From contig CAIMWH010000046.1 of the NCBI GenBank assembly GCA_903845065.1, positions 1 through 58,749 of the forward strand: a DNA stretch of 58,749 nt, given 5' to 3'. The translations under genes were made by a program, and so were the position numbers. Below the pieces are notes generated by a model. The model was not told the origin of the DNA. It ran no database searches and worked only from the letters and a program-made list of their open reading frames with translations. The stretch is from an uncultured Rhodospirillales bacterium. GTDB taxonomy: Bacteria; Pseudomonadota; Alphaproteobacteria; Acetobacterales; Acetobacteraceae. How positions within the stretch are numbered: the first letter of the stretch is position 1; each line of letters begins with the position of its first letter. Shown here piece after piece: positions 46,670-53,758 of this stretch.

Positions 46670-46952
46670 TGAAGCCGGCCTCGACCAGCGTCGTCAGCGC
46701 GTCCATCGCCTCCTTGGCGTCCCACCCCTCGGCACGCAACTCGATGGTGGAGCCGATGCCGGCGCCCAGCATCATCAGGCCCATGATGGAGCGGGCGGAC
46801 ACCACCTGGCCGTCCTTCACCACATCCACGGCGGCGCCGAACTGCTCGGCGAGGGAGACGAATTTGGCGGCGGCGCGGGCGTGCAGGCCGCGGCGGTTGC
46901 GGATGGTGAGGACCCGGGTCAGGACGGTGCCGCCCCCTTCGGCCTCGCTCAC
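46656..46952 (-). CDS. ptsH: Phosphocarrier protein HPr
   Basis: A 98-residue HPr with the active-site His in RRGLHARAAAKFV and the regulatory Ser in SARSIMGLMMLGA, the site HprK would phosphorylate. The GTG start overlaps the EIIA stop (GTGA). No sugar permease (EIIBC) is in the window, so this HPr probably serves the regulatory PTS. Confidence 0.93.
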   Translation of the reverse strand: MSEAEGGGTVLTRVLTIRNRRGLHARAAAKFVSLAEQFGAAVDVVKDGQVVSARSIMGLMMLGAGIGSTIELRAEGWDAKEAMDALTTLVEAGFNEQD

Positions 46953-47371
46953 TCGCAGCTTCCGTTGAGTTTCGGCGGCGGCATCACGTGGGAGGCGGCG
47001 GCGATGTATTTGCGCCCGGCGGTTTGTGCGCAGTCCACCGCGTCGGCCAGCGGCAGGTTGGAGCGGACTTTGGCGAGTTTGACCAGCATGGGCAGGTTCA
47101 TGCCCGCGATCACCTCGACGCCCTTGCGGTCCATCTGCGAGATGGCGAGGTTGCTGGGGGTGCCACCGAACATGTCGGTGATGAGGACCACGCCGTCCCC
47201 GGTATCGACTTCGAGGATGCAGCGATGGATGTCGGAGCGGCGGAACTCCATGTCGTCATCCGGGCCGATGCAGACGGTGGCGACGTTGCGCTGCTTGCCG
47301 ACGACATGCTCCATCGCGAGGCGCATTTCCTCGGCCAGACGGCCATGCGTGACCAGAACCAAGCCGATCAT
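46949..47371 (-). CDS. PTS EIIA component, mannose (AgaF/ManX) type
   Basis: A 140-residue EIIA-Man domain. MIGLVLVTHGRLAEEM carries the phosphorylated His; VLITDMFGGTPSNLAI and GMNLPMLVKL are family landmarks. In alphaproteobacteria this stand-alone EIIA is the end of an incomplete PTS with regulatory outputs. ATG 47371 is preferred over a TTG two codons upstream because AGGG is then at correct spacing. It lies 30 bp after rapZ. Confidence 0.9.
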   Translation of the reverse strand: MIGLVLVTHGRLAEEMRLAMEHVVGKQRNVATVCIGPDDDMEFRRSDIHRCILEVDTGDGVVLITDMFGGTPSNLAISQMDRKGVEVIAGMNLPMLVKLAKVRSNLPLADAVDCAQTAGRKYIAAASHVMPPPKLNGSCE

Positions 47372-47401
47372 GGGCAATGCCCTGTCATGAACGCCGTGCC
47401 T

Positions 47402-48352
47402 TCATCGCGTGTCGTCAGGCTCCTGAATAGGTGCGGCTGCCGTGTCCCCGCCGCGCCGGTTACCCGCGCGAGCAATGCTGCTCTCGCGGGTGAGTTCCCG
47501 ATGCGCCGCGCTGACGCGCCAGCCTGTGTCCGTAAGAAAATTCGCCAATCGTTCGACAATGGTGACCGATCTGTGCCGGCCACCGGTACATCCAACCGCG
47601 ATTGTTGCGTATTTCTTGCCCTCCTGCACGAAGCGGGGCAAGACCAGATTCAGCATTGCCGTAATCTGCCCGAAGAAGGTGGCAAAATCCGGGTCGGCCG
47701 CGACGTAGGCCGCAACTGAGGGATCACTTCCAGTCAGCGGCCTAAGTTGCGGATCGTAATGGGGATTGCGCAAAAATCGCGCGTCGAACACCATATCCGC
47801 CTCGCGGGGCAGCCCTGCGGGAAACGCGAAGGACACCAGCGAGACGGACAGACCGACTTGCGGGTCCGCCACCGCGCCAGGGCCGAAACGCTGCTCCACC
47901 AGTTGGCGCAACGCGGCCAGCGGCAGCTCGGAGGTGTCGATCACCAGGTCGGCCGCGGCGTGGAGCGGGGCGATCATGAGTTGTTCGGCGGCGATGCCGT
48001 CCGACACCCGGCCGCGCGGCGAAAGCGGATGGCGGCGCCGGGTTTCGGTGAAGCGGCGCTGCAGCACGCCCTCGTCGGCCCAGACGAACACCAGTTCCGG
48101 GCGCAGCACCGGGTTGAGGCGCAGGCGGGCGAGGGTGGCCATCACCGCATCGGCGTCAAACCCGCGCGAGCGGGCGTCCACGCCCACCGCGAGGCCGCCG
48201 GCGCCGTCGGCCCGCTCCACCAGGCGCTCGATCATCTCGAGCGGCGGAGTGTCCACCGCCTCGAACCCGACATCCTCCAGGGCGCGCAATACCGAGGCCT
48301 TGCCGGCGCCGGACAGCCCGCTGACCAGCACCACGGGGAGGCGCCCGGTCAT
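47402..48352 (-). CDS. rapZ: RapZ-family nucleotide-binding protein
   Basis: A 316-residue protein of the RapZ/YvcJ family. The N-terminal P-loop reads GLSGAGKASVL, with Ala where the Ser/Thr of Walker A (GKS/T) is usual. VDTPPLEMI, RFTETRRRHPLS and the C-terminal CTGGRHRSVTIVERL are strongly conserved. In E. coli RapZ guides RNase E to the small RNA GlmZ; in alphaproteobacteria its role is less clear, but the link to hprK and PTS genes is constant. The ATG overlaps the hprK stop (ATGA). Confidence 0.92.
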   Translation of the reverse strand: MTGRLPVVLVSGLSGAGKASVLRALEDVGFEAVDTPPLEMIERLVERADGAGGLAVGVDARSRGFDADAVMATLARLRLNPVLRPELVFVWADEGVLQRRFTETRRRHPLSPRGRVSDGIAAEQLMIAPLHAAADLVIDTSELPLAALRQLVEQRFGPGAVADPQVGLSVSLVSFAFPAGLPREADMVFDARFLRNPHYDPQLRPLTGSDPSVAAYVAADPDFATFFGQITAMLNLVLPRFVQEGKKYATIAVGCTGGRHRSVTIVERLANFLTDTGWRVSAAHRELTRESSIARAGNRRGGDTAAAPIQEPDDTR

Positions 48353-48771
48353 GGTGCGAAGGCTCCCGCAACCTGCGCCATGCGGCCGGTCGCGCAATCG
48401 AGCGCCAGGGCGACGCGCTGGGCGGCGGAGGGGTGGGTGGGGTCAAGGTCGATCAGCGGCACATCAAGCGTGTCGTGGCGGCGCGGCTCGGGCAGGCGCG
48501 GCCCGTTGGTGCCCAGTTCGACGGCGAGGGCCACCCGCGCCTCATGGACATAGGGGAGCCGCACCACGCCGAGGCCACGCACTTCAAGAAGTCCGGCGAG
48601 GCGCGCCGGGGGCCGTGCCATTCCGTTCACAATCTCGACCCTGTCATCCGCCACCAGCATGAAACCACGATCCAGCAAGCGCAACGCAAGATCCGACTTG
48701 CCGGAGCCCGAAGGTCCCAGCAGGAGCACCCCGGCCCCTTCCCGGGCAACGCAGCTCGCATGGATTTGCAT
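48349..48771 (-). CDS. hprK: Short HPr kinase/phosphorylase HprK
   Basis: A 140-residue catalytic-domain-only HprK, the alphaproteobacterial form; Gram-positive HprK is about 310 residues. It has the P-loop LLLGPSGSGKSDLALRLLDRG, VADDRVEI and the HprK signature LLEVRGLGVVRLPYV. ATG 48771 gives MQIHASCVAREG; the frame is open further but with no homology. It phosphorylates the Ser of HPr and so tunes the PTS output. First gene of the hprK-rapZ-EIIA-ptsH-ptsI operon. Confidence 0.9.
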   Translation of the reverse strand: MQIHASCVAREGAGVLLLGPSGSGKSDLALRLLDRGFMLVADDRVEIVNGMARPPARLAGLLEVRGLGVVRLPYVHEARVALAVELGTNGPRLPEPRRHDTLDVPLIDLDPTHPSAAQRVALALDCATGRMAQVAGAFAP

Positions 48772-48883
48772 ACGGCACCACCATGCCGAATTCCATGCAT
48801 CAAACCAAGGGGGTTCGCCAAGGAGGCGCAAGCGTGGCGGCCCCGCCCTTGCCCGCGATCCCGCCGCATGCCAGCGTCCGGCC

Positions 48884-49828
48884 ATGACACCCGATCGCTC
48901 CGACATCCTCGCCGCAGCCGCGCGTATCGCGCCCTACGTGCGCCACACCCCCATCATTCGCCTCGCCGCCGGGGACCTCGGCCTGCCCTGCGCGGCCACG
49001 CTGAAGCTTGAGTTGCTGCAGCATGCCGGCAGTTTCAAGCCGCGCGGGGCGTTCAACCGCATTCTCGCGGCGCGGGAGGCCGGCATCCTGCCGCCCGCCG
49101 GGGTGATCGCGGCTTCGGGCGGCAATCACGGCGCCGCGGTGGCCTATGCCGCCCAGGCGCTGGGGCTGACGGCGGAGGTGTTCGTGCCGGAGCATACGCC
49201 GGCCTCCAAGCGCGCCCGCATCGAGGGCTGCGGCGCACGCCTGGTGCGGGGCGGCGCTACCTACTTCGAGGCCCTCGCCGCCAGCCGTGCCCGCCAGGGC
49301 GAGACCGGGGCGATGGAGGTGCATGCCTACGATCATGCCGACGTGCTGGCGGGGCAGGGCACCACGGCGATAGAATTCGAGGCCGACGCGCCCGACCTCA
49401 CCCACATCCTGATCGCCACCGGCGGCGGCGGCCTGATCGGCGGCATGGCGGCGTGGCTTGCCGGGCGGATCAGCATCGTCAGCGTGGAGCCCGAGGGCTG
49501 CCCGGCGCTGCACAATGCGCTCGCCGCCGGGCGTCCGGTCGAATCCCCGGTGGGTGGCATCGCCGCCGACGCGCTGGGTGCCCGGCAGGTCGGCAACCTG
49601 ATGTTTCCCCTTGCCCAGGCTTACGTCGGCGCGGCGGTGCTGGTGAGCGATGCCGCCATCGTCGCGGCGCAGCGCACCTTGTGGAACGGGATGCGGCTGA
49701 TCGCTGAGCCTGGCGGCGCCACCGCCCTGGCGGCCCTGCTCAGCGGCGCCTGGGTGCCGCCCCCCGGCGCGCGCGTCGGCGTGCTGGTCTGTGGTTCCAA
49801 CACCGATCCCGCGCTGGTGACCCAATGA
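48884..49828 (+). CDS. PLP-dependent threonine/serine dehydratase-like enzyme
   Basis: A 314-residue fold-type II PLP enzyme. The Schiff-base Lys is in QHAGSFKPRGAFN, the phosphate loop is IATGGGGLIGG, and SGGNHGAAVAYAA is the substrate-binding Ser/Asn motif. It lacks the C-terminal ACT domain of biosynthetic IlvA, so it is a catabolic-type dehydratase or a serine racemase relative. It is divergent from hprK (112 bp) and overlaps the enoyl-CoA hydratase gene by 4 bp. Confidence 0.85.
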   Translation: MTPDRSDILAAAARIAPYVRHTPIIRLAAGDLGLPCAATLKLELLQHAGSFKPRGAFNRILAAREAGILPPAGVIAASGGNHGAAVAYAAQALGLTAEVFVPEHTPASKRARIEGCGARLVRGGATYFEALAASRARQGETGAMEVHAYDHADVLAGQGTTAIEFEADAPDLTHILIATGGGGLIGGMAAWLAGRISIVSVEPEGCPALHNALAAGRPVESPVGGIAADALGARQVGNLMFPLAQAYVGAAVLVSDAAIVAAQRTLWNGMRLIAEPGGATALAALLSGAWVPPPGARVGVLVCGSNTDPALVTQ

Positions 49829-50610
49829 CCTCCGTTCTCTGCGCCATCGACGCCCGCGGCGTCGCTACCGTCACCCTCAACCGGCCCGAACTCGGCAACG
49901 CCTACGACGAGGACCTGCTCGCCGCGCTGATCGACGGGCTGGTGACGCTGGAGGCCGATCCCGCCGTGCGCGCGTTGGTCATCCGTGGCGCCGGGCGGCA
50001 CTTCCAGGCCGGGGCGGACATCAACTGGCTCGCCCGCGCCGCGCAGTATGACACAGAGCGTGCCTTCGCCGCCTCGATGGCCACCACCAAGGCCATGCAA
50101 CTGCTGAACGAGTTCTCCAAACCCACTATCGCCATCGTCAAGGGCGCCTGCTTCGGCGGCGGCGTGGGGATGGTGTGCTGCGTGGATGTGGCGCTGGCTG
50201 CGCCGGATGCGCAGTTCGGCATCACCGAGGTACGCGTCGGCGTGGCGCCCACGCCGATCTCCACCCACATGGTGAACGCCATCGGCCTGCGCCAAACCCG
50301 CCGCTACGCCCTCACCGGCGAGCGGTTCGATGCCGCTGAGGCCTGCCGCATCGGCCTGGTGCATGAGGTGGTGTCAGCCGACGCCATGGAGCAGCGGCTG
50401 GAACAGGTGCTTGAGGCAGTGTTCCTCTCCGCCCCCGGCGCTATCGCCATGACCAAGCACAGCTTCCTCGCCGCCAACGGGCTCACCCTCGATGCCCGCG
50501 AGATGGCGATGCTGGCGCATGAAAGCTGGACCCAGCGCAACTCGGCCGAGGGCCGCGAGGGCACCGCCGCGTTCAAGGAAAAGCGCCGGCCGGCGTGGTT
50601 CCCGAAGTAG
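49825..50610 (+). CDS. Enoyl-CoA hydratase/isomerase-family protein
   Basis: A 261-residue crotonase-fold protein. The oxyanion loops are HFQAGADINWL and GACFGGGVGMVCCVDVALA; the catalytic Glu position falls in FGITEVRVGVAP. The N-terminal VATVTLNRPELGNAYDEDLL resembles methylglutaconyl-CoA hydratases of leucine breakdown, but the exact substrate cannot be fixed. Coupled to the dehydratase by ATGA. Confidence 0.87.
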   Translation: MTSVLCAIDARGVATVTLNRPELGNAYDEDLLAALIDGLVTLEADPAVRALVIRGAGRHFQAGADINWLARAAQYDTERAFAASMATTKAMQLLNEFSKPTIAIVKGACFGGGVGMVCCVDVALAAPDAQFGITEVRVGVAPTPISTHMVNAIGLRQTRRYALTGERFDAAEACRIGLVHEVVSADAMEQRLEQVLEAVFLSAPGAIAMTKHSFLAANGLTLDAREMAMLAHESWTQRNSAEGREGTAAFKEKRRPAWFPK

Positions 50611-50629
50611 GGCGACGCGGGGGCTGGGG

Positions 50630-51031
50630 TTACGGGCGCGCTTCCTCGTCGGTGATGGACAGGCCGAGTTCGGTGAGGCCCTGCTCCAGCAGATCGCCGA
50701 AATTGGGAGTTTGCAGCAGGTAGGACACCGCCCGCTCGTCATGCGCCTGCCGTGCCGCCGCGCGCGCCTGGGACCATTCCTGCCCGGTGAAATCGCCGCG
50801 CCCGATCCATACCAGCGCCAGCACCTCGTTCATCTCGTCCTCGTGGAGATTTTCGAGTGCGCCGATGAGTTCCCCCTGGGTGGGGTTGTCCGGCGTGTCC
50901 TCCAGAATGCCGACGGATAGGTCATCCGCCGCGTTGGAGCCTTCCTCGAGGTCCTCCGGGGCAACCTGGGCGTCAAACTCGCGGGCCTTCACCACGATGT
51001 AGGCGAGTTTGCCGAGTGATGTTGTGAGCAT
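50630..51031 (-). CDS. DUF3775-family protein
   Basis: A 133-residue acidic soluble protein. The pattern LTTSLGKLAYIVVKAREFD, LIGALENLHEDEMNEVLALVWIGRGDF and SYLLQTPNFGDLLEQGL matches DUF3775, found widely in alphaproteobacteria and of unknown function. The ATG at 51031 gives the family N-terminus. It is the last gene of a minus-strand row with archease, Hsp20 and the HPF/cold-shock protein, so it may share their stress regulation. Confidence 0.8.
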   Translation of the reverse strand: MLTTSLGKLAYIVVKAREFDAQVAPEDLEEGSNAADDLSVGILEDTPDNPTQGELIGALENLHEDEMNEVLALVWIGRGDFTGQEWSQARAAARQAHDERAVSYLLQTPNFGDLLEQGLTELGLSITDEEARP

Positions 51032-51131
51032 CGCACCCACTCCTCTGGACCATGGTGCCCTTCCTGGCACGCCGCCGGCCGGCGCGCGATGACCTGCGTC
51101 AAGGCGGGCCGGGACAACGGCGCGGTGGCGA

Positions 51132-51581
51132 TCAGACGTCGACCGTGCAGCCGGCGGTCCAGCTGCCGTCGGCCCATTCCTCCACGCGCAGCCCGCTGCA
51201 GGTGGCGCCTTTGGGTTCCACCGCCGGCGCGTGGCGCGTGCTGTCCACCGGTTCGCCCCACATGGTGCCGCACAGGCGCGGACCAGGCGCGATGGAGACG
51301 GCGAAGCGTCCGAACACCATCCGCCGCGTGGCCATCTCGTAGACCACCGCGTTCAGCCAATCGACCAGGAGCAGCTCGATATCGGGGGCGTCGCAGATCA
51401 CCTCCACCGCCAGGAGCGGCGCCACCTCGGCCGCGGTGACGGCGGCGGTTAGGGCGAGCGCGGCCTCTTCGAACGCCTCGGCCAGGGATGTGCCCCAGGC
51501 GTGCAGGCCGATATCGCCGCCAAAGCCCGCGTGCTCCCGGCCCGGGAGGCGGGTGCGGTCAGCCGATGTGATGATGTTCAT
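51132..51581 (-). CDS. Archease
   Basis: A 149-residue archease-fold protein: GGDIGLHAWGTSLAEAFEEAALAL near the start, LLLVDWLNAVVYEMATRRMVF in the middle and the C-terminal GLRVEEWADGSWTAGCTVDV ending in the conserved acidic residue. Archease activates the RNA ligase RtcB by promoting its guanylylation, in tRNA splicing or RNA repair. No rtcB is in the window; the gene sits instead in a chaperone/stress cluster, 72 bp after hsp20. Confidence 0.82.
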   Translation of the reverse strand: MNIITSADRTRLPGREHAGFGGDIGLHAWGTSLAEAFEEAALALTAAVTAAEVAPLLAVEVICDAPDIELLLVDWLNAVVYEMATRRMVFGRFAVSIAPGPRLCGTMWGEPVDSTRHAPAVEPKGATCSGLRVEEWADGSWTAGCTVDV

Positions 51582-51653
51582 GCCGTCCTCGGTTGCCGGC
51601 CTCCCGGAGGTTCCCGGGGCCGGCGGATTGGTGCAAGCGGGAGGGGAGGCTGT

Positions 51654-52178
51654 TCAGTCGGCCTTGACCGCGATCTTGCGCTCGGCGTGGATCGCCTCGG
51701 CCCGCTTCGGCAGCACCACGGTGAGCACGCCGGACTTGAAGCTGGCGGCGATCTTGTCGCCATCTACATCGTCGGGCAGCCGGAAGGTGCGCTGGAAGGC
51801 GCCGTAGCGGCGTTCGGAGAGGTGATAGTCCTTCTTGTTCTCCTCCTTCTCTTCCTTCTTCTCGCCCTTGATGGCGAGCGTGTCGTTGACGACCTTCACC
51901 TCGATATCCTGCTCGGCCATGCCCGGAAGCTCGACGGCCACCTGGAATTCGGTGGCGTGCTCGACGATGTCCACCGAGGGCCAGGTGGTTGCCCGGCGCC
52001 AGAACGGCTCGGTCTGGAACGGGCTGCGTGACGGCAGGCGCGGGAAGCCGTGGCCGAAATCCTCGAACACCCGATCCACCTCGCGGCGGAGGTTTTCCAG
52101 CGGCGCCCAGATATCGGGCAGCCCGGCCTTCGGCTTGTCGTCCGGCTTTTCGGGGTTTTTGACCTGCAGGTCAGCCAT
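51654..52178 (-). CDS. Hsp20/alpha-crystallin small heat-shock protein
   Basis: A 174-residue chaperone. The alpha-crystallin domain spans about residues 65-160 (PSVDIVEHATEFQVAVELPGM; SERRYGAFQRTFRLPD; ASFKSGVLTVVLPK), with an N-terminal FxxF-like region. It prevents aggregation of unfolding proteins without ATP. Ribosome site AAAAGGA lies before ATG 52178. The 125-bp gap upstream holds no obvious FNR or sigma-32 site, so it may be transcribed from the HPF/cold-shock promoter. Confidence 0.93.
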   Translation of the reverse strand: MADLQVKNPEKPDDKPKAGLPDIWAPLENLRREVDRVFEDFGHGFPRLPSRSPFQTEPFWRRATTWPSVDIVEHATEFQVAVELPGMAEQDIEVKVVNDTLAIKGEKKEEKEENKKDYHLSERRYGAFQRTFRLPDDVDGDKIAASFKSGVLTVVLPKRAEAIHAERKIAVKAD

Positions 52179-52303
52179 GGCGGTCGTCCTTTTCGGAAAA
52201 ATTGACGTCCCGCGCCGTGCCCTGTGCCACTGCGAACGGCACCGGCCCGCCGGGTGTAGCCAGAGACTGTTGGTGGGTGCGTCGTTGTTGCCCGCGAGGG
52301 GCG

Positions 52304-52867
52304 TCAGTGCGCCACTGCGCGGGGGAACACGGCTCTCGCCTGCGGTCCCTGCTCGCCGTCCTCGGCGTCAAGCAGGTAGCGGACGGGGTCACCGACTTTC
52401 AGGCGCGCGAAGCCGGAACCAAGCACGCAGTTCTGATGGACGTAGATCTCGCCGCCGGTTTCATCGGCGATGAACGCATAGCCTCGATCGGCAAACACCC
52501 GGACAATCCGGCCGCGTGCCGGCGGTGCCTGCAACCTGCCCCGCCGCGCCTGGTGCCGGCCGTTGTCCTGCAACTGCCGTCGGGCCACGTCGAAGGCATC
52601 GTGTATCGCGGCGTGGATGTCTTCGTGCGCGTGATCCAGCGCCGGTTCGCGGTTCACCACCACCCGGTTGCCGGGGGCGCTGATCTCAATTCGAATGCGA
52701 TAAATGATCCCTTGCCGCGGGCGCTGGTGGACGGGGTCCACCGTCACCCGGATCGCTGAAATACGATCGGAGAACTGTTCCAGTCTCCCGGCAAGGTCTC
52801 TGGCCTGGGTTTCCACCGATGGCGATGGATCCATGCCATGAAAGGACATCTGAAATATGGGAAACAT
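52304..52867 (-). CDS. HPF/RaiA-like domain fused to a cold-shock domain
   Basis: A 187-residue fusion. Residues 1-110 resemble the ribosome hibernation factor fold (ISAIRVTVDPVHQ, IIYRIRIEISAPGN, EDIHAAIHDAFDVARRQLQD). Residues about 122-185 form a cold-shock/S1-like OB fold with RNP1-like RGYAFIAD and RNP2-like EIYVHQN. It probably binds ribosomes and RNA in resting cells. ATG 52867 is chosen because GAGG lies upstream and because the predicted transcription start (52886) would leave an upstream TTG (52885) without a leader. It heads the minus-strand stress row. Confidence 0.8.
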   Translation of the reverse strand: MFPIFQMSFHGMDPSPSVETQARDLAGRLEQFSDRISAIRVTVDPVHQRPRQGIIYRIRIEISAPGNRVVVNREPALDHAHEDIHAAIHDAFDVARRQLQDNGRHQARRGRLQAPPARGRIVRVFADRGYAFIADETGGEIYVHQNCVLGSGFARLKVGDPVRYLLDAEDGEQGPQARAVFPRAVAH

Positions 52868-52892
52868 TCCCGCCTCGTTCGTCAATACGCTT

Positions 52893-52898
52893 TATATA
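52893..52898 (-). promoter_or_regulatory. -10 element of the HPF/cold-shock gene promoter
   Basis: Minus-strand TATATA. Its 3' end is 34.5 bp from the centre of the FNR-type site, which places that site at -41.5 if transcription starts at 52886, the class II activator position. The predicted leader is 19 nt. Confidence 0.6.
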
Positions 52899-52920
52899 GG
52901 AGTTCGGCGGGGGGGCGTCA

Positions 52921-52934
52921 TTGATTCTGATCAA
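52921..52934. promoter_or_regulatory. Perfect FNR/FixK-family binding site
   Basis: TTGATTCTGATCAA is an exact TTGAT-N4-ATCAA palindrome in an AT-rich gap between divergent stress genes. Well-formed -10 elements lie at equal distance on both sides (52893-52898 on -, 52958-52963 on +), so one dimer could activate both promoters. Confidence 0.8.
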
Positions 52935-52957
52935 TGCAATGAATATATATTTATTGC

Positions 52958-52963
52958 TATAAA
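52958..52963 (+). promoter_or_regulatory. -10 element of the BON-protein gene promoter
   Basis: TATAAA about 35 bp from the centre of the FNR-type site, giving a class II position of about -41.5 to -42.5 with a start near 52970 and a leader of about 50 nt before ATG 53019. Confidence 0.58.
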
Positions 52964-53018
52964 GCTACATTTGATATCGTCGAGGCAACGGCCAGGGCAC
53001 CCCGGGGAAAGCGCAGCG

Positions 53019-53753
53019 ATGACCGACAACAGCCGGGTTTTATCCGATATTCGTCATGCCATCCGATCGGAACCGCGTATCCGCGCCGTGGGCGGCCCGA
53101 TCCGGCTTGAGATATCGAACGGCGCGCTGGTCCTGTCGGGCGAGGTGGATCATATCGCCGGCAAAAAGCTCGCCCTGGAAGCCGCCGCCCGCGTGCCCGG
53201 CGTGGCCGGGATTGTCGATCGCCTGCATGTGCGCCCCGCGACGGTGATGGGGGACGGCGAACTGCGTGACCTGGTGCGTGATGCCCTGCTGGAGGATGCC
53301 ACCCTGGCCGCCTGTGTCATCCGCGTGTGGGTGAAGGGGGCGCCGGAGGTGGTGCGCCGGCCGTTGGGCGCACAGGGGCTCATCGATATCCGGATCGAGG
53401 ACGGCATCGTCACCCTGGATGGCGATGTGCCGGGGCTGGGGCAGAAGCGCCTGGCCGGGGTGGCGGCATGGTGGGTGCCCGGCAGCCGCGATGTCATCAA
53501 CGGCATCGGCATCACACCGCCCGAACCGGACACCGAGGCCGCGATGACGGACGCCGTGCTGGAGGTGCTGGAGAAGGACCCGTTCATCGACGCGCGCAGC
53601 ATCCGGGTGCGGTCCCGCCAGTCGGTGGTGACGCTGGATGGAACGGTTCCGCGCGATATCGAGCGCAAGCTGGCCGAGGATGACGCGTGGTATGTCTTCG
53701 GCGTCGACGAGGTGGTGAACCACCTCGTCGTCCGGCCGTCGCAGGTTCGCTAG
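53019..53753 (+). CDS. Triple BON-domain protein
   Basis: A 244-residue protein of three BON domains: about residues 7-72 (ISNGALVLSGEVDHIAGKKLA), 80-165 (IEDGIVTLDGDVPGLGQKRLA) and 175-238 (RSRQSVVTLDGTVPRDIERKLA). Each has the conserved strand-Gly core. There is no signal peptide, so it is probably cytoplasmic, unlike OsmY. BON domains bind membranes or ligands and are often induced by osmotic or other stress. Ribosome site GGGGAAAG precedes ATG 53019. It is transcribed away from the shared FNR-type site. Confidence 0.85.
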   Translation: MTDNSRVLSDIRHAIRSEPRIRAVGGPIRLEISNGALVLSGEVDHIAGKKLALEAAARVPGVAGIVDRLHVRPATVMGDGELRDLVRDALLEDATLAACVIRVWVKGAPEVVRRPLGAQGLIDIRIEDGIVTLDGDVPGLGQKRLAGVAAWWVPGSRDVINGIGITPPEPDTEAAMTDAVLEVLEKDPFIDARSIRVRSRQSVVTLDGTVPRDIERKLAEDDAWYVFGVDEVVNHLVVRPSQVR

Positions 53754-53758
53754 GCGGC

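Noticed and set aside
52201-52206. Plus-strand TTGACG as a -35 element
   Set aside because: No -10 at suitable distance and no plus-strand gene starts nearby; it lies in the leader of minus-strand hsp20.
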